Part shown: positions 45,100 to 55,319 of the stretch, one piece after another
How the letters are laid out: each line of letters starts with the position of its first letter
Position numbering within the stretch: the stretch's first letter is position 1
Source of the DNA: Cercis canadensis
Lineage: Eukaryota > Streptophyta > Magnoliopsida > Fabales > Fabaceae
NCBI GenBank assembly: GCA_003255065.1
Contig: QAOA01005544.1
Coordinates: 496,001 to 560,000, forward strand
Reading direction: 5' to 3'
DNA length: 64,000 bases
The notes under the pieces: generated by a model
Databases searched by the model: none
Told to the model about the DNA's origin: nothing
What the model saw: only the letters and a program-made list of their open reading frames with translations
Position numbers and translations under genes: made by a program

Positions 45100-45890
45100 C
45101 AAATGATAAGTGCAATTGCTGGTGTGCAGAAAAAATACTGCAATTGTATTATTTGTTTCTCCTCAAGTCACGTGGATTCAATCTAACCTGGTCAAAATCT
45201 CCAGTACATATAGCATATCTCACTATATATGGCTACATTTATGAAGTTCAAACTTATCCAAGTTAAGGTTGAACCCTTACTTCTTGTTTTCCTTCAAGCA
45301 ACAACTATAGCTGCCTTTGCCTGGCTATTTGTGAGCTGTCTACCAGAACTAGAATCAACGATTAATTCTTCAAATCCGATGTCAATCTACTGAACCTACC
45401 ATTGTACACTCCATAATGGTACTACTTTTTATTTTTTATTTTTTTATAGTTATTTTGAATGAATAAAGGATTTCCTATCACCTATTATTACCATGATACA
45501 AGAAGTTCACATGAAAGAGAATATACAAATTTGACAGCATAATCAAAACCAAATTAAGAAACTCCAATTGATGGGATTTGAGCTTCATATGCATCAATTG
45601 ATGAAACCATTTCATAATTAGCTAGCCGTAAGTAAAGTAGTGCAATAATGGCTATAATTATTCAAAACTTCGTTCATGTTGAAAATAAAAACATAAAGTC
45701 ATTAACTACGTCGTTCTTACTTGAGAAGATTAAAATGTAAATTTCGTTATTTTATTTCTCCATCTTGCCCTTTTCTTAATATTTTGATATCTCCTTCAAC
45801 TAATACTAAATTGTGGTCTTTATTTTGCATTACTTTTCAACAAAGACTCAATAATTAGCGACTATTTAACAAAGATATTAACAAGGATAT
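45100..45890. other. Intergenic stretch without recognised gene
   Basis: Nothing recognised. Confidence 0.4.
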
Positions 45891-45894
45891 TCCA

Positions 45895-46527
45895 GTACAA
45901 AATTGTGTGCATGAGGCTAGATATTGCACATGTAGTTAGTGTAGTTAGCAGATTCTTGAGTCAACCTGGGAAAGAATACTAGAAGGCTGTGAAGTGTATT
46001 TTTCGATATTTGAGAGGTACATCAAATATTGGGTTGATCTATGGAGGTGATGCAGGTTGTGTGCTTGGTGGTTATTTAGATTCAGACTATGCTGTTGATG
46101 TGGATGCTAGGAGATCAGTGACAGACTATATATTCATAGTTGGTAGTTCTGTTGTCAGTTGGAAGGCTACTCTTCAGCCTTCAATTGTTTTATCTACCAC
46201 AGAAGTTGAGTATATAACATTGATAGAGGCAGCTAAAGAAGGGATTTGACTAAAGGGGTTAATTGGAGACCTTGGCCTTTCTCATGATCAAGCTATCATA
46301 TTCTGTGATAATTTAAGTGCTATTTGTTTGGCTAAGGATCATGTTCATCATGACAGGACAAATCACATTGATGTCCGTTATCACTTCATCTGTACAGAAA
46401 ACAGAGTCAAGGTTCAGAAGATTGACACTCAAGATAACCCAGTAGATATGTTCACTAAGCTTGTTCCTAAAAGCAAGTTCACGCATTGCTTGGACTTGCT
46501 AAATGTTGACAGTTGGAGATAGCCCTG
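45895..46527 (+). mobile_element. Ty1/copia remnant: end of reverse transcriptase and RNase H
   Basis: Plus-strand sequence with copia landmarks: a RLDIAH stretch, YLRGTSNIGL, the RNase H start (DSDYAVDVDARRS, VSWKATLQPS, STTEVEY) and the end ([22 protein letters not shown]). It lacks the 5' LTR, gag, protease and integrase, and it is broken. It ends at a single N (46529). The same tail recurs at 51474 and 51843. Confidence 0.85.
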
Positions 46528-47406
46528 ANTATAAAATTTAATATAATATTGATATGACATTAATACTTTTAAATATATTATTCTAAAATAAATAACAACA
46601 TCATTTATAATTATTCATTCTAATCATAGGTGGTACAAAAACAACATTAACAATTATATGAATTAATATGTACAAACTATTAAGCAAAATTGTTATATTC
46701 TATCCACATCCAATTTGAAATATAGTTACGATATACTTCCATTTCTACTGCCCATAAGATAATCTTTACAAATTGTCTTGATTGGAGCTTGTCTCCTCCA
46801 TGCTTATGTTTTCATTTAAAACCTCTATTTCTACATCATCAAGATCTTCCCATATGTCAAATAATTGATTACGTAAATTTCACTTACATATATAATTATG
46901 AATAGCACAACAAGCCGTCACTATAAGTCGTTGCTTTCAACATTTCTTTAAAATAACGAGAAACTATTTTTGTAGAATGTTGAAAATGGTCAAATACTAC
47001 TCTTTAAAGTGGTAATTGAATTAGAATAAGCAAGTGAGCTATAATAAGTTAACTTTATCCATTTCTGTTCTAATACACAAAAGAAAACAAGTTAAATAAC
47101 CCCTAATGATTTGGCCAATCATCATTTAACGGTTTAACCCATCATCAAATAACCCCGTATAGTTGAAGCCCTGTGGTGTAGAGAATCACTACTATGAGGG
47201 GTGTAGAATAAAGATCACCTTCCTCACCATATTTGACATGAGGCCAGTGGATCCATGAACACAGCACAGCAAGACCCTCAAGATGGAGAAAACAACTTGA
47301 CAATAGAAAAATAATAAAATCCATAGATAACATCAATTGATTGTAAGGTACACTTTTGGCATGCTCAATCTAGCTGAAAAGAGAGTACAGGTAAATTTAA
47401 TGTGCT

Positions 47407-47568
47407 TCAAAAAAGAGAGGATGCAAGCTCAGAAACATCTGATACAACTTGATCAAAATCTGATTTTAGTTTTTCTTGTTCCCCTTGATCTAGTTCCCCC
47501 TTTGGAGGTTTGGGCATCACCAAAATGCAGCAAGTTGGCCTCTTTGTTGCTCCTGCACTTGCAAGGTC
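47407..47568 (-). pseudogene. NHP2-like terminal exon, captured (copy B)
   Basis: Same exon as in copy A, coding for DLASAGATKRPTCC, ILVMPKPPKG and the SELASSLF end. It has I-L-V where copy A has I-F-V; L is closer to the usual host sequence. Confidence 0.75.
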
Positions 47569-50500
47569 CTGGAAAATAATATGAAATATAAAGCAAATGA
47601 ACTTCCATGAAAAATAAAGTATATGCACACAAGTATATCACAAGAATAGAGTGAAATAGCAAACCCTTTCTTTTCTTTAATAAAACTTTCATCAATATGT
47701 TTACACTTTTCCAACTCCGAGTCCCACATTTAGAGGCAAAAAATAGTGTTGATATCTTGGGTAGGTTGTAGGAACTCAATAACTTCCAGTGAGGTTCCAG
47801 ATCGGATCAGTTTAAGGGCGTGGGGCCCATTCTCGTTCTATAAGCCCATTCTCTCAGTAATAGCCTCATAGGTTAGCCCTGCACCATTACTATCACCAGA
47901 ACTAGCAGAAGATGAAGGTCAAAGGAGTGTAATAGATTTTATTTGGACTAAAATTTTCAAGCATAGGTTGGAGCAATCTCCCTCCCTGTGTATGTGAGGA
48001 ACAAATTCTTCTACCACCCAAGATAATATGTCGTCAAGGAGCAAAGATGAGAAAACCCTAACTACATAAAATTCAAGGGCTATGAAGGTCAGCATCAATT
48101 AGTAGCTTGTTCTCACTTCCCACAAAAGGCTTTTACCCCTAATCATTAGAGCATTCAATTTCCTGTTCTTTTTTAAAAAGCAACAAGATGCATGCACCCT
48201 TATGGTGGCATTTAGCTAAATTGCAAAAGGAATAACACATAGGTATCTAATCTAAATAACTACAGGTGCATTTCAGTTTTCTGTTTTATCCTTGGTCAGC
48301 ACCACCACCTCATGCTTTATGTTCAATAATCTAAAACCTCGTACAACTGACATACATACATAAATGAACCAGACAAAAGCTACCCTGTTACTTTCAGTAA
48401 TACCAAAAAGGGGAGATTTCAGCTATTGAGAATAGGAGCTCAACTTGTAAGGCAGTCAACTCAGGTAAACTTAGACCAGACTTGTAGACAGATGGATTGC
48501 ATATAGGAATCTATAAAAGTTTCATTTAGAGATATCCTTAACCATGTGCTTTGCTTTCACATTGCAGCAAGTTTGTCAAACATGAGAAAAAGAGAGAAAA
48601 GAGGACAAAAAATTAAAAAGAGGAGGAGGGGGGGAGAAATGCTTGGAGAAAATGGAATTGCCTATCAAAGTGGCTTTAAGAAAAGATTGATATCTAATTG
48701 TTTAGTATGGTATACCTAATCGGCCCTCTTGCCGATAGATATAAGGCTAATAGCTAAACTTATATATGTCTTCTCATAAGTAAGAACATAGCTGAACAGA
48801 ATAGTGAATATATAATGAATTCTTGAATCCATTTTATCAGTTTCCTTGTTTCTCCACAAAATAATTATTTAATTAGAGAAATGCAGCATGAGGCATGAAT
48901 TATGCACTCAAAGACATTTCCAGTTCGTTCATAAATTATCAATCTAAACTTAAGGGTCTCAAATTCAAAAACTAAAATAGAAATAGAAAAGAAAAGATCT
49001 GCAATGATAAAAACTTACAGAAACTACAAACAAATAAGTTTGATTGCATAGCATCAATATTACCTGGACCTCAAAGCAATACTCTTTTTAAACCCACTCA
49101 AACAGAATTGCATAATCTATAGCAAATGGATGCCATACAGCCAAGTTAAACTTGAATCAGGAGTCATGGACTTCAGAATAATTTAAGCAAGAGAAAAGGG
49201 AAAGTATATACTTAAAACCTAAGTTATGAATACATTCAGGTACAGTGAGCAGTAACACATCCAGCATTATCTATTTATAACGCTAGTCACAAAGTAATTT
49301 CCAATTGGTTCCAATCTCTAAGCTAAGAGGTTGCATTATCTATTCAGTAAAAGTTAACAAGAAAAAAAAAAAGGAGAAAAGGAAGAGGGGAGATTCTCAT
49401 AGAAAGCGTAAAATACTTTAAGCTCAAGCAAGAAAGGCATATTCCAAAGGCTCAACCAACCAGACCCACAACTGTCTCCTCCATGACCAAAAAGCAAGAC
49501 AAGAATCAAAAGGAACTTTTTATACTTTAGCAAGACAAGAATCAAAATTTTGAAGCAGTTAAGAAGAATTTACCCAAATTTTTTATTAAACTGTCCAAAA
49601 AATATAGAGTAAACAATTTCACCGGTTCTTCAAACATTTATGGAGACCCCGAACCAACTAATCTCTCCATGGAAAAAATTCTAAACCCGCTAGCAGATTT
49701 TGTCCACAATTACTCATGACCAAAGAAACATAAAGCTAATATCAATAGAACCCCAAAATGTTCCTCCTATTAGATAAAAAACCTATGCAAAAATTAGTAG
49801 AAGACTCCACGGAATGCAGAAAGAAATACATAGAAAAAATAGCAAAAGAAAGAAAAAATGAAAAAAAAAAAAGAAGAAGATTAAACGCACCTCAATTTGA
49901 CCTTCCAAGACGTTCGGTTCAAGGGCTGAATGAAGACAAACAAGGAAAAATTGCTTCAGAGATTGAGCATAGAAGCTTAGACTTATAAAACATAGAAAAG
50001 AAGACGTAATCGTAGAGTCCCAGGAATGGCTTCTGCGATGCTTCGCAGGTATGTCAAAAGTCTGCAATAGGTAAAAACTTTTTTTTCCCCCCCAAGATTT
50101 TCAAAAGATATGATCGCCAAACTGTCATACAAGTTTAGAACTTCAATACCAATTTAAAATATAATGGTTCTTCCTACTTCCTACTGAATACTCAATACAA
50201 ACTATATACATGACTCATTCATTTCTACTAGTTATATGATATACACTACATAACCAAATCAGGAAACAAATTTCCTTTTCTCCGTGTAGGTAACTTTTTT
50301 CTTTTTGTGGTGGATAAGTAAGAGAGGGGTAATATGCAAGTCTCCAAAGTACTTCTACTTCTTGTATCTTTAGGGGGTTTGGAGAAGGCTCAAAATTAGA
50401 GAATTCTATGAAGGAGTGTTTCTGAGGATGTAAGCTCTCAAAGTACTTACAACAACAAGTTTATAAGAGAAAGAAATCTACAACTAATAGAAGATAAAAA

Positions 50501-50768
50501 ATAATCTCGTAAAATGATCACATAAATATTTTGGTATCAGTGGCATTGGCTTTACTTGCACTTGCATAAAAGCCCATTGCAAAAATAAAAAATTAGCAAA
50601 CTACAAAGGTTCCTTCTAGTAACAATAAAAAATTAGCTTCCGAATCAAGTTCAAGTATGGTTTTGTCAAAAATTCGTGAGGTGCTCATAAGCCCCATAAA
50701 GTAATAGAACAGTGGCAAAAGGTATTCAAAAAAGGAGAACGTGAGGGAGGGTGATCCAATGCGCTAAC

Positions 50769-50991
50769 CTTGGCAACCATGCGTTGAAAAGTAATGTCCT
50801 CATCGTCTATCTTATCTTTCCCTTTACCCCATTTCTTGTCTGCAAATTCGGAACACAATTAACACAACCCAGTAACTATAAAATACAAACTGAAAAAAAA
50901 AATTATCACACACAGAGCAAGCAAGAAATTAAAATTTATTACCTTTTGGATCGCTGAGGTTGGTATATTCTCGAACTTCTCTCCCAGCCAT
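50769..50991 (-). pseudogene. First two coding exons of a conserved small plant protein, captured (copy B)
   Basis: Exon 1 is 50991-50943 (MAGREVREYTNLSDPK) and exon 2 is 50839-50769 (D at the junction, then KKWGKGKDKIDDEDITFQRM, VAK). Here the acceptor TTTGCAG is intact and the phase-1 junction restores the aspartate seen in the family. Copy A has Glu at residue 3, copy B Gly. Further exons are missing. Confidence 0.7.
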
Positions 50992-51473
50992 TTGTAATGC
51001 TTTCTGCTGAGCTTGAAACAGAGCTTCTCTTTCTCAGATAAGAAGATTCAGCTGCAAGGGGAAGCTCTGGAATTGCGAAGCACAACCGAAAGCGAAGCTG
51101 ATTCCTTTCGGAGAAAGTGAGGGAAGAGAGAGGACGCTTCCAGAACTTGATGTTCGAAGGAGAATAAGAGGAAGGCTAGGGACTTGAGAATGACTTTGGG
51201 AAATGGCTTCAGCTGAGAGTCGAGGGAGGCATATTTGGAGATTGGATTTAATTACGGATGTGCCATTAATGAAAACAGGTGTTCTCCGGTCTCTCAGTTG
51301 TTTTCAGAACAAAAACAAGCCAAAGTTGTTTTGGTTTTCTTGTTTTTAAAACAACATTTTCAGAACTTGTTTTTAAAACATGTACAATAAAAACAGCTTA
51401 CCAATCAAGTTTTTTTGTTTTATAAAATTAAAAAACAGAAAACAGTTTTTAAAAATAGATTTCAAACAGGCCC

Positions 51474-51841
51474 TTAGATTCAGACTATGCTGTAGATGTG
51501 GATGCTAGGAGATCAGTGACAGACTATATATTCATAGTTGGTAGTTCTGTTGTCAGTTGGAAGGCTACTCTTCAGCCTTCAATTGTTTTATCTACCACAG
51601 AAGTTGAGTATATAACATTGATAGAGGCAGCTAAAGAAGGGATCTGACTAAAGGGGTTAATTGGAGACCTTGGCCTTTCTCATGATCAAGCTATCATATT
51701 CTGTGATAATTTAAGTGCTATTTGTTTGGCTAAGGATCATGTTCATCATGACAGGACAAATCACATTGATGTCCGTTATCACTTCATCCGTATAGAAAAC
51801 AGAGTCAAGGTTCAGAAGATTGACACTCAAGATAACCCAGT
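51474..51841 (+). mobile_element. Ty1/copia remnant, second tail copy
   Basis: Copia RNase H sequence starting TTAGATTCAGACTATGC directly at the right end of PIF copy B, running to a single N at 51842. Almost identical to 46072-46445. Broken. Confidence 0.85.
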
Positions 51842-51842
51842 N

Positions 51843-52740
51843 GATGTGGATGCTAGGAGATCAGTGACAAACTATATATTCATAGTTGGTAGTTCTGTTG
51901 TCAGTTGGAAGGCTACTCTTCAGCCTTCAATTGTTTTATCTACCACAGAAGTTGAGTATATAACATTGATAGAGGCAGCTAAAGAAGGGATCTGACTGAA
52001 GGGGTTAATTGGAGACCTTGGCCTTTCTCATGATCAAGCTATCATATTCTGTGATAATTTAAGTGCTATTTGTTTGGCTAAGGATCATGTTCATCATGAC
52101 AGGACAAATCACATTGATATCCGTTATCACTTCATCCGTATAGAAAACAGAGTCAAGGTTCAGAAGATTGACACTCAAGATAACCCAGTAGATATGTTCA
52201 CTAAGCTTGTTCCTAAAAGCAAGTTCACGCATTGCTTGGACTTGCTAAATGTTGACAGTTGGAGATAGCCCTGAAGGCAGACAGCGGTACAGTTTGGAGC
52301 AGCTACTTATGGATGAAGAGGATTCAATCCAAGGTAGAGATTTGTAAATGATGTCTTGAATCCTAGTATGTTTAGAACTCTAGTCTGTCTAGTTTATCTT
52401 ACAGAGGAATCTTAGTCTGACTTGAATCCTAATCCTAGTATTTTGGGGATTTTATCTATAAGACAAAGGATATAAATTCACCCTTTGTTTCTAGGGGTAA
52501 AAGATAGAAAAATTACCATATTTCATTTAAAATTGTTATTGTCGTTTAAGTTGGGATTTCTGTATTTCTTTGACAATGATTTGAAATATATTATGAAACT
52601 TGTACTGATTAGCATCAATTGTTCTTCTTGTGTTTCATCTGTTCCTTCATATTTAAAAGTTTATAACCTCTCTTGTATAGACCAAAGCACAAGTTACAAG
52701 TTCCCTATTCCTCCCCTCATATAGGCATTTACACGGTCAG
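51843..52740 (+). mobile_element. Ty1/copia remnant, third tail copy with 3' LTR-like end
   Basis: Repeats the RNase H tail after the N, then reaches a purine-rich AAGGTAGAGATT stretch and an LTR-like start TGTAAATGATGTC near 52346. A TATA-like GGATATAAATTC near 52467 fits an LTR promoter. The right LTR boundary was not resolved. Broken element. Confidence 0.7.
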
Positions 52741-52887
52741 TAAATAAAAGCCCTTATCAACAATGATGCTAGCTATAATTCTAATTTGGATATATGTTTC
52801 TATGCATGATAAACTCCGATAATCAGTGCTTTAGAATAAAGCTACAGAGGCATACGTGTACTAAACTGATGGTTTTGTTGATAGCAG

Positions 52888-53444
52888 GAAAAGTAACTAA
52901 TCTGGCAGTAGTTCTGCGATCCTCAGTGCTCTCTACAGAAAATCGCAGGAGAGTCCCCAATCAGTTTATTGTCTCTTCGCTTGACAAATATCCTCAGGTG
53001 AACAACTCATTCAAGGCAACTACCGCTCTCCTTTCTTCATGTGATCCCTACAAAGAAAAGCAGACTTGCATTGATTTGCCAAGTTTTGACTCATTGAGAA
53101 AACAACAAATTTCTGATATGCAGGTTTTATTCCTTTAACCTTAAGTGGCCTCGTGTGTGTGTGTTTTGTGCTCAGCAGCTGTCAAGATGCTAATTTTTCT
53201 TCTTTCTTCATTCCTCTTTTTTTCATCTGGCCAGAAAGAATGGACGCCTATGGCCATGCAAATGAGAGTAGAAACAAATATAGAGAATCGTATGTGGGCA
53301 ATAAAGATGGCAAAGCAAGTCATGGAGATGAACAAACATTTGCAATCAAAGCTGTTGGATTTGATTGAACGCAGATTGTGTTGGCCGATCAGCATTGGCA
53401 TCCAGAAAACTAACAGAAAGAAGTTCAAGATTCAGAACCTGTAA
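52888..53444 (+). CDS. Last two exons of an unidentified plant gene (partial)
   Basis: Exon 52888-53123 follows a GATAGCAG acceptor and ends GATATGCAG|GTTTTA. Exon 53235-53444 follows CATCTGGCCAG and ends in TAA. Phases match (0), giving 147 residues. The first part is Ser/Lys/Leu-rich with SSLDKYPQVNNSFKA and SFDSLRKQQ; the second is a long charged helix, METNIENRMWAIKMAKQ-like, followed by a basic end. No domain is recognised. The 5' exons are not in view: copia and PIF sequence lies directly upstream, so the gene is probably interrupted or its start lies beyond these insertions. Confidence 0.5.
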
Positions 53445-54128
53445 CAGAAGGAGGAAAAACCACAATCCTGAGCTTTGATTCATTGTTTTAAGATAAGGTC
53501 CTTTCTTGAGTTTCGTTTCTATTACATTTAGACATCAGACTAATCCATTGCTTTTTCTAAGAATTTCCCCGCCCTTATCACTTCTATAATCTAGTTATTA
53601 GAATTTTGGTTCAACTTGCTCAGACATTCTTCATAGAGTAGTTCTGGCCCATATATTTGATACTTCGTTATGTATAAGACATGCTCATTCTCAAAAATCT
53701 ACATACGAGCTCTGAAGTTCAGTTCGCATTGTAACATATGGTAATGGTAATGCTTGCTTTCCAGCGGGGGGGAAAAAAATTGGCAATGCATGCTTGATGG
53801 AATGCTTTTCATATAAATATTTTCTGCTTAGAAGTCTAATGGCCAAATTAGGGCGAACTAAACAAGATGGCTAATGGATCTATCAACTTCAAAGGATGCG
53901 AAATTGGAATATTCCTTTATAAGCCTTTGTTGCAGAACCAGTAAGATCATATTGCAGCTGCTCTTCTGTTTGTTAGGCACTGAGACTGCAGAGAATAATT
54001 CTCAGTGGTCATTGGTTATCACAACTTATATTACCATACGATAGGCACTGTATCCACTTGCAAATTCAGCTAGCAGACCTTTAGGATGAAAATCCATTCT
54101 AGAGTAAATAGAGTTCGTTTCTCGGCAC
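53445..54128. other. Intergenic stretch without recognised gene
   Basis: Nothing recognised; 3' flank of the preceding exons. Confidence 0.4.
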
Positions 54129-55094
54129 AGCGCAAGGATGAAGGATATTCTACAAATATAGTAATAATTTACCCGCAAAAGTTTTATTTTATGCAAATAT
54201 CTACTACTAAGATCAGAATAAAAATATACATTTGCCATAAGAGAGAAAAATAGGTACACTTTCTGAAAATTAAAAAATAGAGTGATTTTAATATACCAAA
54301 AAAGTATGTGATTCTCTTTGACTCGGTATTCTAATAACCGTTGATGTGAAAAATATTCAATCTTAGCCGTTAAAAATAAACGGCCAAAATTAAATACTTC
54401 TATGACAAAAATGATTAATGTTGTTATGTTATGGAAATATTGCATATCTCCTTAGTATATGAGAAATATCCTAAAAAATATATTTATAATAAGTCTCTAT
54501 ATTGTACACAAAAAATTAATATTATATTCATAACTATAATGAATAAACGGTTTACAAATTACATATAGGATAAAATTTGAATTTGATATAAAAAAAAAAT
54601 TAAGTATGATAATTTTAACTAAACTCTACTAGTTATTTAATTTGTATATTTTATTTGTGAATACTTAAAAAATGAATAATTTTTAAAATTATAATAGTTA
54701 TTAATGTGAAGGGTGATGTTTTATAATTATCTAATGATGTAGACTAACATTAATTTAGTTAAATGGACATTTGGTTTAATAGTGAGAAATTCAAACTTTC
54801 TCACTTAATGGTTTGAGTTTGAGGTGGTAAAATCTGTTAACAAAATATCCCATCCAAGTCATACCTTTAGTTTTAACATAATTTTATTCATAATTTTTTA
54901 AAATTAGAAAAAATTCTAAACATTATTTTAAAGAGAAAAGCCTTTTTGTAGTGAATCTTCTCCTTATTGGTATTGATCAAGGGTTTCCTTGCCCTGCTTA
55001 GTCTCTTTGTACTTTGTTCTGCCCCTTTAATTACCAAAAAAAAAAAAATTAAAAGTGAATATTCTAATAAATTAGCCACGAGGCCCAGAAGGCC
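54129..55094 (+). repeat. 0.9-kb direct repeat, left copy
   Basis: Matches 62054-62929 in the same orientation at high identity, starting at AGCGCAA in both and ending at GAGGCCCA(G/A)AAGGCC. The left copy has 87 extra bases (54989-55075). Near 54951 both read ...CCTTTTTGTAGTG, which on the minus strand is CACTACAAAAAGG, like a CACTA-type end. No coding content. Confidence 0.9.
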
Positions 55095-55319
55095 AAAATC
55101 AAAGTTTTAAAAATTGGACCAGGCCGTCCGGTTCAACCGGTCAGATTGGTATTCGGTTTAAAAACGGCTCGGTTTAAAAGATGAAATTGGTGGAGCAGTT
55201 AAACCGATAAAAACCGATACCGATTTTTAATAACCGGTCTATTCACAAAATATACTTTTTTTTTTTTTGATGAAATGGGGTCGTTTCATTGAAACCCTAC
55301 GGTCTCTCACGGTCTCACC

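Larger units (their letters stand above)
46530..51473 (-). mobile_element. PIF/Harbinger-type element, copy B, left end missing
   Basis: Nearly identical to copy A from about 35891 to 41256, minus the 357-bp duplication and a few small gaps. It begins immediately after a single N, so its left terminus is lost. The right terminus (complement GGGCCTGTTTGAAATC) is intact and followed by TTA and copia sequence. The uninterrupted copia copy reads TTATTTAGATTCAG at this place, so the insertion site is TTA, the usual PIF/Harbinger target. High identity with copy A suggests recent movement or duplication. Confidence 0.75.
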
